64,000 bases of DNA, taken from NCBI RefSeq assembly GCF_900258435.1, contig NZ_LT992558.1, forward strand, positions 346,866-410,865, given 5' to 3'. Position numbers and translations under genes: made by a program. Positions 16,808-26,566 of the stretch are shown piece after piece; the first letter of the stretch is position 1, and each line of letters opens with the position of its first letter. Source of the DNA: Carnobacterium divergens. GTDB lineage: Bacteria; Bacillota; Bacilli; Lactobacillales; Carnobacteriaceae. The notes under the pieces were generated by a model. The model searched no databases. It was given only the letters and a program-made list of their open reading frames with translations, and was not told the DNA's origin.

Positions 16808-19800
16808 ATGAATAAAAAAACAGATATACTCGATGCTTGGATTACTATTGAACAATTATCAGAAGGTTCAATTAAAAAAAATGATCAACAATTAAGACCC
16901 TTTGATCAACGAATGGACAATGAGTTTGAAGGGCAATTTATAGAATTTATAACTATACAAAAAAAGAAAACAAATGCGAAAAAAGATGTCGGACTCGTAT
17001 TTTATTTTGATATTTTCAACTTTCAAGAAATTATTAATATTTTACGGAAAAAATATAAAATTTTGGCGACGGAAGAAGAAACAAATAGCTCAGAAAAATT
17101 TACATTTGCCCTTTATTTTGACGAGGAATTAAATTTTATTTCTGAAAAATTATTTTTTACAATAAGTGGTTATATTCGTTATAAAAATGAATTGCCTAAA
17201 GATTTTTTCAAGGCAGAAGAGAGTTTACGAGATGATTTAACTAAACAGTTTGAAGATAAAGAGTTTAATACGGTGATGATAGATTTATTAAAACAATACA
17301 ACGTTTCATTAGATAATTGTCGCTATGGTTTTATAAAGGATTTGGAAAATACCGATGTCAATTTACATTCGTTTTTTATTGACGATTTACAAAAAGCAAA
17401 AAAAATCAATACTGGAAATATGGAACGCTATTTAACAGAATACTCAGAAAATCGCCAAAATTTGGATAGCAAAAGCGACTCGCAAAATTTCAATCCGCTT
17501 CTTTTTCAAGAAATCTTGCAACCTAAATACTATCCTTTAGGTAGATTTCCAACCAATCCAGACTATTCTCTTTCATTCATGCAAGAAGTAACCGTTAATC
17601 TCGCTTTAAATGAAAAGAACACGATTCGTAGTGTCAATGGTCCGCCTGGCACAGGAAAAACCACATTGCTCAAAGATATTTTTGCAGAGCTAGTGGTGCA
17701 GCAGGCAGCAGATATTTGCAACCTTTCAGATAAAAAAATAAAAGGAAGTTTGGTATATTGGGAAAAAGCGAAGCTTGGTATTTTGCCATTCCAAATAGCA
17801 GAAAAGAACAGTATTGTTGCAAGTTCCAATAATGGTGCGGTACAAAATATTGTCAATGAATTGCCTCAAATCGAAGCAATTCCTGAAGAATTTCGAGAAA
17901 AATTACTAGAAGCAGACTACTTTAAAACGATTGCTAATTTAGAGCAAGAACCGAATAAGAAAAACAATACTGAATTACAGGATGACGTCAATTGGGGAAC
18001 TTTTTCTCTTGAAGGAGGAGCAAAAGCAAATATCACGAAGCTGTTGTCAAAAATTACAAGTATTGAAAACTATTTAAAGAAAGAGTATCAATCAGATGCA
18101 AGCGTTTATCAAGAATTTTCAAAATTATACAACGAAGTTTTTAATGAGCGGAATAACGTTCAAAAATACTATGAACAAATGAAGCATGCTCAAGAATTAA
18201 AAATAAAATATAAGCAAGAATCAAAGAGTTATTCAAACGAGAAAAATCAGAATCAAAATAGATTAAATAAATTCATTCAACAGTCAAAACTGCAGTCTGA
18301 TTCCCTAAACGAAGAAAAACAAAAATGGGAAACAATACTAGATGATGTTCAGTTGGAAATAAATAATTTGTCACAAGAATCCAATCAATTGCAAAGAAAT
18401 TATGAGGTCATCAAATCGCAACAACCTTCTTTTTTTGGATTAAAAAAATTGTTTCATTCAGCAAAAGTCAGCGAGTACTTTGAAAGGTTAAACGAAGCCA
18501 ATGAGAAATTAAATGAAAATGAAAAAGAGAAAAGTTCGCTATCCTCAACTAAAATTAAAGCCAAATTGGAACTTAAAAAAGCGTGGAAGGATAGCGAGCA
18601 GCTTAAAAAACAAGTGAAACAAGAAACAGCCAAATTTAATCACTGGTCAAGTACACAAGAACAAAACCTCAATGAGTTAGTACACAAAATAAATTCAATC
18701 ATGGAACAAAAAGGACAAAGTAAGATAGAAGAACTAGATTTTTCAAAATCATATGAAGACCTTCAAAAATCAAACCCATGGTTTACAAAAAAGTATCGCA
18801 TCAAACAATCGGAATTATTTATTTTATCCTTAAAGGTTAGAAAGCAATTTCTATATGAAAATAGCAAACATTTAGCTACGGCTAAGAATATTTGGAAACG
18901 TCAACCTGAATATAGCTCCAAACAAAACGGTGAGAAGTTACTAATAGAGTCTTGGCACTGGATCAATTTTGTCATCCCAATCATCAGTACAACATTTGCT
19001 AGCTTTGGTCGAATGTTTCAGCACATTCCTGAAAACACAATTGGGAACTTATTTATCGATGAAGCGGGTCAAGCATTGCCACAAGCAAGTATTGGCGCGA
19101 TTTTTAGAAGTAAAAAAATTATGGTGGTAGGCGACCCTTCACAGATTAAACCGGTTTTAACCTTAGACTCCAATGTCTTAAATCTTTTAGGTCAAAACTA
19201 TCAAGTCAACGAAACATTTGTTTCTAGCGAGGCCTCTACTCAAACACTTGTGGATGCCACCAGTCAATATGGGTTTCAAAAAAATGAAGACGAATGGATT
19301 GGAATTCCACTCTGGGTGCATCGACGTTCAAATTACCCAATGTTCACTATTTCAAATGAACTCTCATATGGAGGTTTAATGGTTCAAGGTAAGCCAGCAG
19401 ATAGCGCACAAGGACAATCAGAGTGGTTTGATATTTCTGGTAAGGCGAATGATAAATTTGTAACAGAACAAGCAAATTTCCTGAAAACGAAAATAATGGA
19501 GCGATTAGAAGAAAACCCAGACTTGGCTGGCGAAATCTATGTTATTTCACCATTTAAACATGTGGCATATAAATTAGCTACAGCATTAGATAGCATAGGC
19601 TTTACAAAACGCGAAGGAAGAAAAGTGGTAAATGTTGGCACTGTTCACACCTTTCAAGGCAAGGAAGCCAAAATAGTTTATTTTGTTCTTGGAGCAGATA
19701 AAAGTAGCCAAGGTGCTGCTAGCTGGGCAGTATCTGATTCCAATATGATGAATGTAGCAGCTACCCGAGCAAAAGAAGAATTTTATATTATAGGAGATAA

Positions 19801-19882
19801 GACCTTATACGCATCTCTTGGAAGTGAGGTTGCGAATCAAACGATTTCCATTATCGAGGACTACAATCGAAAAACTAGATAA
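16808..19882 (+). CDS. Large SF1 (UPF1-like) helicase with central coiled coil
   Basis: 1024-residue protein. N-terminal domain of unknown type (about 1-250), then Walker A GPPGTGKTT (278-286), a long coiled-coil insertion (about 400-660, rich in Glu/Lys/Gln), then Walker B as FIDEAGQA (about 749-756), VVGDPSQIKPV, and C-terminal motifs VHTFQGKEA and AATRAKEEFYIIGD. This is the split arrangement of UPF1/Dna2-like SF1B helicases with an insertion between motifs I and II. Bacterial members of this kind occur in defence islands; here it directly precedes a type I restriction operon with its own promoter. Helicase activity is well supported; a defence role is inferred. Confidence 0.8.
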   Translation: MNKKTDILDAWITIEQLSEGSIKKNDQQLRPFDQRMDNEFEGQFIEFITIQKKKTNAKKDVGLVFYFDIFNFQEIINILRKKYKILATEEETNSSEKFTFALYFDEELNFISEKLFFTISGYIRYKNELPKDFFKAEESLRDDLTKQFEDKEFNTVMIDLLKQYNVSLDNCRYGFIKDLENTDVNLHSFFIDDLQKAKKINTGNMERYLTEYSENRQNLDSKSDSQNFNPLLFQEILQPKYYPLGRFPTNPDYSLSFMQEVTVNLALNEKNTIRSVNGPPGTGKTTLLKDIFAELVVQQAADICNLSDKKIKGSLVYWEKAKLGILPFQIAEKNSIVASSNNGAVQNIVNELPQIEAIPEEFREKLLEADYFKTIANLEQEPNKKNNTELQDDVNWGTFSLEGGAKANITKLLSKITSIENYLKKEYQSDASVYQEFSKLYNEVFNERNNVQKYYEQMKHAQELKIKYKQESKSYSNEKNQNQNRLNKFIQQSKLQSDSLNEEKQKWETILDDVQLEINNLSQESNQLQRNYEVIKSQQPSFFGLKKLFHSAKVSEYFERLNEANEKLNENEKEKSSLSSTKIKAKLELKKAWKDSEQLKKQVKQETAKFNHWSSTQEQNLNELVHKINSIMEQKGQSKIEELDFSKSYEDLQKSNPWFTKKYRIKQSELFILSLKVRKQFLYENSKHLATAKNIWKRQPEYSSKQNGEKLLIESWHWINFVIPIISTTFASFGRMFQHIPENTIGNLFIDEAGQALPQASIGAIFRSKKIMVVGDPSQIKPVLTLDSNVLNLLGQNYQVNETFVSSEASTQTLVDATSQYGFQKNEDEWIGIPLWVHRRSNYPMFTISNELSYGGLMVQGKPADSAQGQSEWFDISGKANDKFVTEQANFLKTKIMERLEENPDLAGEIYVISPFKHVAYKLATALDSIGFTKREGRKVVNVGTVHTFQGKEAKIVYFVLGADKSSQGAASWAVSDSNMMNVAATRAKEEFYIIGDKTLYASLGSEVANQTISIIEDYNRKTR

Positions 19883-19898
19883 ATACATGCATTTGAAA

Positions 19899-19988
19899 TG
19901 TAATTCTTAAAAATTACAAAAACCATTGACTTAATATCCTCTTATGTTATTCTATAGTTACAAATAAATGTAATTTCAAAAAATTACA
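19899..19988. promoter_or_regulatory. Paired inverted repeats flanking the type I R-M promoter
   Basis: Two palindromic sites with arms TGTAATT and AATTACA and a 6-bp centre lie at 19899-19918 and 19969-19988, their centres 70 bp apart. Between them are TTGACT (19926-19931) and a -10 candidate TATTCT (19948-19953, 16-bp spacing). This is what an operator pair for a dimeric repressor, possibly with looping, would look like. The second site ends 17 bp before the first start codon. Confidence 0.65.
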
Positions 19989-20004
19989 GAAAGGAGAAGG
20001 AGTA

Positions 20005-20562
20005 GTGAAGCTAAAAAAGCTAGTAGAACTCAATGTTGGCCAAAATGTGTCGCGAATGAAGGATCAAGAAGACCTTGCGTCAATGATGTATACAAACAGT
20101 GATTTATTGAATGACCTACACGAAAATCAAGCAATCATGCCTGTCTCCTCTAAAATCCAAAGAAGCGAAAAACATTCCATCGTTGCTGGAGACGTGTTAT
20201 ATAGCTTTATCAGTTCTACAGCCGGAATTGCTAGCCAAGCAAGTGAAGGAAAACGATTCAACCAAAATTTTGCTCGACTCACCATAACGTCTGAAGAACT
20301 AGATCCAAAGTATTTATGCTACGTGCTAAATGAATCTTCAAAGGTCACGAAACAAATGGCTATTTTAATGCAAGGAAGCGTCGTGCCAAAAATGACACCC
20401 GCAATCTTGCGGGAACTAAACATTCAGTTTCCAACTTTAAAAAAACAGTCTCTAATTGGCGATTCTTACTTTAATTTGAATAGGCAGCACTATTTAGCTA
20501 AACTAGAACTAGCCCTACAGAAAAAAGTACATTTGGAACTATTAAAAAAACTAGATCAATAA
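20005..20562 (+). CDS. Half-size HsdS-like protein (single target-recognition domain)
   Basis: 185-residue protein with the layout of one target-recognition domain plus one conserved helix. The segment HSIVAGDVLYSF, the middle NFARLTI...LDPKYLCYVLN and the C-terminal QSLIGDSYFNLNRQHYLAKLELALQKK helix resemble half of a type I specificity subunit. Full HsdS proteins have two such halves. GTG 20005 follows AAAGGAG. It precedes hsdM by 20 bp, so it is made with the methylase; it could dimerise to give an alternative specificity or modulate the system. The operator pair upstream is distinctive. Confidence 0.7.
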   Translation: MKLKKLVELNVGQNVSRMKDQEDLASMMYTNSDLLNDLHENQAIMPVSSKIQRSEKHSIVAGDVLYSFISSTAGIASQASEGKRFNQNFARLTITSEELDPKYLCYVLNESSKVTKQMAILMQGSVVPKMTPAILRELNIQFPTLKKQSLIGDSYFNLNRQHYLAKLELALQKKVHLELLKKLDQ

Positions 20563-20582
20563 TTGAAAAGAGGAATTTAACA

Positions 20583-22181
20583 ATGGGTGCAGAACTTAAT
20601 CAACGACTATTCAGTGCAGCGGACAACCTTCGCAGTAAAATGGATGCTTCAGAATACAAAAATTACTTACTAGGATTGATTTTCTATAAGTATTTATCAG
20701 ATAAATTACTTCAAAAAGTTGTAGAACTAGCGGGAGAATCCCAAACAGAATACGATACGCCAAACAAGCAAGCAGAATTATACAAAGAACTCTTATCTGA
20801 TTCAGAAACGAAAGCAGATTTAGTTGCTACCTTAGTAGACACATTAGGTTACGATATCGAGCATGACTTTTTATTCAATGTCTTAGCAAATCAAGCCAAA
20901 CAAAATACCTTCCAATTAAACGACTTAAACAAAGCCTTTATTCAATTATCCAGTAAGTACGAACAATTTAACGGCTTATTTGAAGACGTGGATTTACAAT
21001 CGAGAAAATTAGGTTCAGACAGCCAACAGCGTAACGTAACGATTACAGAAGTATTGAAAAAATTAAACGACGTGGATGTGCTAGGGCATGAAGGGGACGT
21101 GATTGGCGATGCCTACGAATTTTTAATCAGTCAATTTGCTTCCGAAGCAGGAAAAAAAGCTGGTGAATTTTACACGCCTCATATGGTTTCAGATATGATG
21201 GCGCAAATCGTAACCCTTGGACAAGAAGACAAGCAACTTTTCAGTGTCTTTGATCCAACAATGGGTTCAGGCTCCCTAATGTTAAACGTTCGTAATTATC
21301 TAAACAATCCTGACAATGTTAAATACCACGGGCAAGAATTAAATACCACTACCTTCAATTTAGCGAAAATGAATTTAATTTTGCATGGCGTTGATGCTGA
21401 AGATATGCACGTTCGCAATGGGGATACTCTAAACAAAGATTGGCCAACAGACGAGCCATATACCTTTGATTCAGTGATTATGAATCCTCCTTACTCTGCT
21501 AAATGGTCTGCCGACGATACCTTTTTAGACGACTCACGCTTCAATCGCTATGGCAAATTAGCTCCAAAATCAAAAGCCGATTTTGCCTTTCTATTACATG
21601 GCTTTTACCATTTAAAAGACACGGGGACTATGGCAATTGTCTTGCCACATGGCGTCTTATTCCGCGGAGCAGCAGAAGGCGTTATTAGAAAGAAATTACT
21701 AGAAGACGGCAGTATTTACGCTATTATTGGCATGCCAGCTAACCTGTTCTTTGGAACCTCTATTCCAACCACCGTAATTATTTTGAAAAAAAATCGGACA
21801 ACGCGGGATGTCTTATTTATTGATGCCAGCAACGACTTTATTAAAGAAAAAAATCAAAATAAACTAACGCCAGACAACATTCAAAAAATTGTGTCTACCT
21901 ATAAAGAAAGAAGCAACATTGAAAAATACGCACATTTAGCCAGTTTTGATGAAATCAAAGAAAACGACTACAACCTGAATATTCCTCGCTATGTGGATAC
22001 CTTTGAAGAAGAAGAAGTAATTGATATGGCAGCGATTGGGGCAGAAATTAAAGAAATCCGTCAAGAAAAACGTAACTTAGAAAAGGAATTATTTGAAACC
22101 ATTTCTTCACTACAATTTAGTTCAGAAGATACAGAATGGATAAACGGTGCATTAGAGGTGTTTGATTATGAAGAAGAATAA
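20583..22181 (+). CDS. hsdM: Type I restriction-modification methyltransferase HsdM
   Basis: 532-residue N6-adenine methyltransferase subunit. It has the N-terminal HsdM_N helical domain (LFSAADNLRSKMDASEYKN), the S-adenosylmethionine motif DPTMGSGS (224-231), the catalytic NPPY (301-304) and a C-terminal coiled coil that contacts HsdS. With HsdS it forms the M2S methylase; with HsdR it forms the restricting complex. GAGGAATT precedes the ATG. Its 3' end overlaps the hsdS start by 14 bp, so translation is coupled. Confidence 0.96.
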   Translation: MGAELNQRLFSAADNLRSKMDASEYKNYLLGLIFYKYLSDKLLQKVVELAGESQTEYDTPNKQAELYKELLSDSETKADLVATLVDTLGYDIEHDFLFNVLANQAKQNTFQLNDLNKAFIQLSSKYEQFNGLFEDVDLQSRKLGSDSQQRNVTITEVLKKLNDVDVLGHEGDVIGDAYEFLISQFASEAGKKAGEFYTPHMVSDMMAQIVTLGQEDKQLFSVFDPTMGSGSLMLNVRNYLNNPDNVKYHGQELNTTTFNLAKMNLILHGVDAEDMHVRNGDTLNKDWPTDEPYTFDSVIMNPPYSAKWSADDTFLDDSRFNRYGKLAPKSKADFAFLLHGFYHLKDTGTMAIVLPHGVLFRGAAEGVIRKKLLEDGSIYAIIGMPANLFFGTSIPTTVIILKKNRTTRDVLFIDASNDFIKEKNQNKLTPDNIQKIVSTYKERSNIEKYAHLASFDEIKENDYNLNIPRYVDTFEEEEVIDMAAIGAEIKEIRQEKRNLEKELFETISSLQFSSEDTEWINGALEVFDYEEE

Positions 22182-23376
22182 AGTGCCAGAAATACGTTTT
22201 TCAGGATTTACGGACGATTGGGAACTGCGTAAGTTAGGTGAATACGTAATTATTAAGTCAGGTTGGTCACCTTCAAATTTTGAAGTAACTGATGAAATGG
22301 GTAGCCTATTTATCAAGGTTGATGACTTGAATTACTCAAAACGTATCCAATCAGACTCAATTCTGAAAGTAAATATTCATCCCAAATATAAAAAACTGAA
22401 AAAGGGCAGTACTTTATTTCCTAAACGTGGTGCTGCTATTATGACTAATAAGGTGCGCATTCTGGGCGATGATGGCTATATGGACACGAATATGATGGCT
22501 CTTGAACCAAATGGGATTGATTCTGAATTTCTTTATACGTTTATTGCTAGAACAGGTTTGTATAAAATTGCGGATACCTCAACAATTCCCCAAATCAATA
22601 ATAAACATATCGAACCATATGAAATAAGTCTTCCAAAATTAAAAGAACAAATCGAAATCGGTTCTTTTTTCAAAAAACTAGACAACACTATCGCTCTTCA
22701 TCAACGTGAGTTAGAGATACTAAAAAATACCAAGAAAGCATTCTTGCAAAAAATGTTTCCGAAAGAGGGCGAAAAAGTCCCAGAAGTTCGTTTTCCAGGA
22801 TTTATGGATGATTGGGAACTGCGTAAGTTAGAATATTTAGGAAAAGTTACTACTGGTAAAGCATTTAGTAGCACAGACTTTGATGAAAATGGAGAGTATT
22901 TGATTATTACAAATAAGGATATTTCTGATAGTTCAAGATCACAAAATACTGTTACTGATCGAATTAACACTTATGATAATAAAGTAATTAGTAAATATAA
23001 TCTTAGTGGCGAGAATTTATTAGTCACAATGGATGGTGTAAATCTTGGTAAGACAGCAAAGTACAGTAACAATAAAGCGCTACTAGCTCAAAGAGTGGGA
23101 CGAATTCAATCAGAACAGATTGAGTTTGTTTACCAAGTAACTGCAAACCAAGCATTTTTATCGACGATGAGAACATTATCAGTTGGAAATGCCATCAAGC
23201 ATATTTCTTTGAAACAGATTGCAGATTATAAGAGTCTTGTTCCAAACAACAAAGATGAACAAGCACAGATTGGTAATTTTTTCAAAAAACTAGATAACAC
23301 TATCGCTCTCCATCAACGCGAGTTAACAATCCTACAAAACACCAAAAAAGCATTCTTACAAAAAATGTTCGTCTAG
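22168..23376 (+). CDS. hsdS: Type I restriction-modification specificity subunit HsdS
   Basis: 402-residue protein with two target-recognition domains. Each half begins with a DDWELRKL segment (about residues 13-20 and 211-218) and ends with a near-identical FFKKLDNTIALHQREL helix followed by AFLQKMF. The two domains differ, so the recognition site should be bipartite and asymmetric. ATG 22168 lies 7 nt after GAGGTG; an in-frame TTG at 22162 is the alternative. The internal direct repeats (22669-22757 and 23281-23369) provide sites for domain exchange by homologous recombination. Confidence 0.95.
   Translation: MKKNKVPEIRFSGFTDDWELRKLGEYVIIKSGWSPSNFEVTDEMGSLFIKVDDLNYSKRIQSDSILKVNIHPKYKKLKKGSTLFPKRGAAIMTNKVRILGDDGYMDTNMMALEPNGIDSEFLYTFIARTGLYKIADTSTIPQINNKHIEPYEISLPKLKEQIEIGSFFKKLDNTIALHQRELEILKNTKKAFLQKMFPKEGEKVPEVRFPGFMDDWELRKLEYLGKVTTGKAFSSTDFDENGEYLIITNKDISDSSRSQNTVTDRINTYDNKVISKYNLSGENLLVTMDGVNLGKTAKYSNNKALLAQRVGRIQSEQIEFVYQVTANQAFLSTMRTLSVGNAIKHISLKQIADYKSLVPNNKDEQAQIGNFFKKLDNTIALHQRELTILQNTKKAFLQKMFV
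22669..22757 (+). repeat. hsdS direct repeat A
   Basis: 89-bp segment coding the central conserved helix (FKKLDNTIALHQREL...LQKM). It matches 23281-23369 closely with scattered, mostly third-position differences. Repeats of this kind let target domains be swapped between alleles. Confidence 0.8.
23281..23369 (+). repeat. hsdS direct repeat B
   Basis: Second copy of the conserved-helix repeat, at the 3' end of hsdS and in the same orientation as copy A. Recombination between the copies would delete the second target domain, not invert it. Confidence 0.8.
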
Positions 23377-23388
23377 GAGGCGGAATAC

Positions 23389-26300
23389 ATGCCTAAAATG
23401 GCACATCGTGATGAGGCAGAAGTTGAAGCGCATCTAATCGAAGTTCTTGGGGAAGGCCATAATCAATGGACGTATTGCCCTGAGTTAACCTCAGAAGAAG
23501 ACCTTTGGCAAAACTTACGTCAAAAAATTGTTCAAAACAATCAATCGGAAATTGGCGAAACGCCTTTAACCGATAACGAATTTAAAAACATTCAAACAGA
23601 GCTATTAGTAAGAACACAAACGCCTTTTGAAGCTGCTAAATGGCTAAAAGGAGAAAATGGCATTGCTCGTATTACGATTGAGCGGGAAGATCCTTCATTA
23701 GGGTCGATTTCCTTGATTTTATATTCCAATCAAGATATTGGGGGTGGTATTTCTACCTATGAAGTCGTGCATCAAATTGCGAAGAAACGAAGCAGTGCCG
23801 AAGGAAGAGACCGTCGTTTTGACGTGACCTTATTAATCAACGGCTTACCAATCGTTCAAATCGAACTAAAACAAGTAACTGCAAAAGATGGCTATTTTCA
23901 AGCGTTTAATCAAATTAAAAAATATGCAGAAGAAGGCATGTTCCGTAACAATATTTTTTCAACCCTTCAGTTATTTGTGGTATCAAATGAACAAACGACT
24001 CGTTATTTTGCGAATGCCATGCCAAAAGACTTTCATAGTAAGTTGCTTTTTAGCTGGCGTACTAAAGACAATCGTAAAGTAGAAAATCTTTATGAGTTTT
24101 GCAAGCAAGTGCTAAACATTCCAGATGCGCATCGCTTGATTGCCAATTATACAATCGTCAGCGAAGATCAAGACAATAAAACCTTAATGGTCTTACATCC
24201 CTACCAAGTACATGCCATTGAAGCGCTATTTACTGCGGCCAATAAGCATCAATCTGGCTATGTCTGGCATGCAACAGGTTCTGGAAAAACCCTGACAAGC
24301 TTTGTTTCAACGAAACTATTGGCAAGGAAATCTGGGATTGACCGGACGATTATGTTAGTGGATCGCAAAGATTTAGATAGCCAAACTACGAGTGAATTTA
24401 CAAAGTTTGCCTCTGAATTTAACACTGGACTTTCAACCGGAGATGCGAAATCTAATAGTTTAATTGTTGGAACAGGAAATGCTGAGGAACTAAGCGAAAC
24501 CCTTCTTGCAGAAGCCAATTCCAATGTGGTTATTATCACCACACGTCAAAAGTTAGACGCAGCCTTACAGCAGGCTAAAAAGCAAGAAGAGAAAAAGGGA
24601 ACCAACCGATTTAAAAAATTAGTCGGACAGCATATTGTCTTTGTAGTGGATGAGTGTCACCGAGCATTAGGTGCTGAAAATATGCAAGAAATAAAAGAGG
24701 TTTTTCCAAATTCCACCTGGTTTGGCTTTACAGGAACGCCGATTTTTGAAGAAAACAAGAAACAACTTAAGGGAGAACTTGCCCGAACGACGTATGATCA
24801 ATATGGCGAAGTCTTGCATACGTATACGATCAAAAATGCGTTAGAAGATGGCGCTGTTTTAGGATTTCAAGTTGAGCACGAAGACACGATTGCACTTATT
24901 TCTATCGAGAATAAAATTCATCATCAACTTAAACAAGTTGAAAAGTATGCAGCCTATTCATCAGAGCAAATTAATAAAATCATTGATCAAATGGAGCCAA
25001 TCAAAAAGGAAACGTACATTGACGCAAGCGTCTACGAGAGTGAGGAGCATATTCAAAAAGTCTTGCGAAAAATCTTCCGCCCTGACAATGCTTATATGAA
25101 GTTTAATTTTGAAAATGGACGTCCACAAAAATCAGCCATTTTAACTACCAGCTCCATTACAATGGCAAAACGTTATTATCAAGCAATCAAAGAAATGACA
25201 AAAGACCCCAATTGGTTGAAAAATGAATTTCCAAATCATCCAGTTCGAGAAGGTCGTACAATGGAAGATCCAGATTTCCCAAGAATAGCGATTACGTATT
25301 CATTGGATGAAAACACAGAAAATGCTGCTGAACAACAAGATGAAATGCAGGGGATTATCCAAGCGTACAATGGGTATTATGGAACCGCTTGGTCATTAGC
25401 AGACATTCAGCGCTACAACGGCGATATCAACAATCGACTGGCCCGTAAACGAGCAGAGTTCAAGCAATTTGGCCGTCAAGTGGATTTAGTCATTGTAGTC
25501 GATCGTTTATTAACAGGATTTGATGCACCAACAATCCAAACCTTATTTGTTGATCGTAATTTAGAGTATGCAGGACTAATCCAAGCCTTTTCTCGTACCA
25601 ACCGCACGTATCCTGAGAAAAAGAAAGGGCTAATCGTCACTTTCCGGAAACCACATACAATGGAAAAAAATGTAGCCGATGCAACGAAGCTTTATTCGGA
25701 AGCAAAAGAAGAATCAGGATTAGTTTATCCAACTTATCAAGAGTCTAAAAAACGATTGAATAAAGCCTATCAAGCAATTCAAGAGTTTGTTTTTGTAGGA
25801 AAAGAAGTAGACGAGCATACGGCATTAGAAGCGAGAATTGACTATGTGAAAGCCTTCCAAGAGTTGAGCAATGCTTATGAAGCTTTAGTAACCTATGATG
25901 ATTATAACGATGATATGGAGCAATCCACCGACTTACAAGCACAAGTTCATCTGTTAGAAGAGCAAGTGGGCATTTACAATACGGTTAAAGGATCTCTTGT
26001 TGAAAAAGAGGAAGCCATTTCTGGTGAAGAAGTTGATTTTTCAGGCATTGAATTTTATGGAGACAACAGCATTAAGCTGTACGACATCGATTCAACATAT
26101 ATCGATCAACTACTAGGCACCTATTTTGCAAATAGCCCAGACATTCGCGAAGAAATCGAGAAGGCGTTACAGAAATTAAATAAAACCGAGTGTGTAAAAT
26201 CTGTTTATCGAGAAATTTTAAATGCAATGGATAATGAAAAAATCGCAACAAACGAAGATATCTTTGTAGTAAAACGACAATTCTTTACCCAAGCGCGTGA

Positions 26301-26550
26301 TCAAGCAATCCAAAATTTTGCAGATGAATGGTTTGTTTCAGAAAGAGAGCTTCACTCCTCTGCTGTTCAATACATGCTGGGATCTGACCAAATTCCCAAT
26401 CTTAAAAGAATTATCAGCAGTCAGAATTACGAAGGCTACAAAAAGGTCCATCCAGATGCAAAACCATTCAAGTATGCCCAATTAATCAAACGTGCTTGGC
26501 ATGAAGTGTTAGATGGATTGGTTATCCCATTAGATGATGAATTAAGATAA
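23389..26550 (+). CDS. hsdR: Type I restriction endonuclease subunit HsdR
   Basis: 1053-residue motor and nuclease subunit. The N-terminal PD-(D/E)xK nuclease domain shows FDVTLLINGLP...QIELKQ. The SF2 translocase follows with ATGSGKT (near residue 295), VDECHR (about 420-425), GFTGTPIF, and the late motif QAFSRTNRTY. The C-terminal helical domain (about 800-1053) binds the methylase. It translocates DNA from unmethylated target sites and cuts at a distance. GGAGGCGG precedes the ATG, 12 bp after hsdS. All motifs look intact, so the system is probably functional. Confidence 0.96.
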   Translation: MPKMAHRDEAEVEAHLIEVLGEGHNQWTYCPELTSEEDLWQNLRQKIVQNNQSEIGETPLTDNEFKNIQTELLVRTQTPFEAAKWLKGENGIARITIEREDPSLGSISLILYSNQDIGGGISTYEVVHQIAKKRSSAEGRDRRFDVTLLINGLPIVQIELKQVTAKDGYFQAFNQIKKYAEEGMFRNNIFSTLQLFVVSNEQTTRYFANAMPKDFHSKLLFSWRTKDNRKVENLYEFCKQVLNIPDAHRLIANYTIVSEDQDNKTLMVLHPYQVHAIEALFTAANKHQSGYVWHATGSGKTLTSFVSTKLLARKSGIDRTIMLVDRKDLDSQTTSEFTKFASEFNTGLSTGDAKSNSLIVGTGNAEELSETLLAEANSNVVIITTRQKLDAALQQAKKQEEKKGTNRFKKLVGQHIVFVVDECHRALGAENMQEIKEVFPNSTWFGFTGTPIFEENKKQLKGELARTTYDQYGEVLHTYTIKNALEDGAVLGFQVEHEDTIALISIENKIHHQLKQVEKYAAYSSEQINKIIDQMEPIKKETYIDASVYESEEHIQKVLRKIFRPDNAYMKFNFENGRPQKSAILTTSSITMAKRYYQAIKEMTKDPNWLKNEFPNHPVREGRTMEDPDFPRIAITYSLDENTENAAEQQDEMQGIIQAYNGYYGTAWSLADIQRYNGDINNRLARKRAEFKQFGRQVDLVIVVDRLLTGFDAPTIQTLFVDRNLEYAGLIQAFSRTNRTYPEKKKGLIVTFRKPHTMEKNVADATKLYSEAKEESGLVYPTYQESKKRLNKAYQAIQEFVFVGKEVDEHTALEARIDYVKAFQELSNAYEALVTYDDYNDDMEQSTDLQAQVHLLEEQVGIYNTVKGSLVEKEEAISGEEVDFSGIEFYGDNSIKLYDIDSTYIDQLLGTYFANSPDIREEIEKALQKLNKTECVKSVYREILNAMDNEKIATNEDIFVVKRQFFTQARDQAIQNFADEWFVSERELHSSAVQYMLGSDQIPNLKRIISSQNYEGYKKVHPDAKPFKYAQLIKRAWHEVLDGLVIPLDDELR

Positions 26551-26566
26551 GCAGAAAGGAGTTTAT

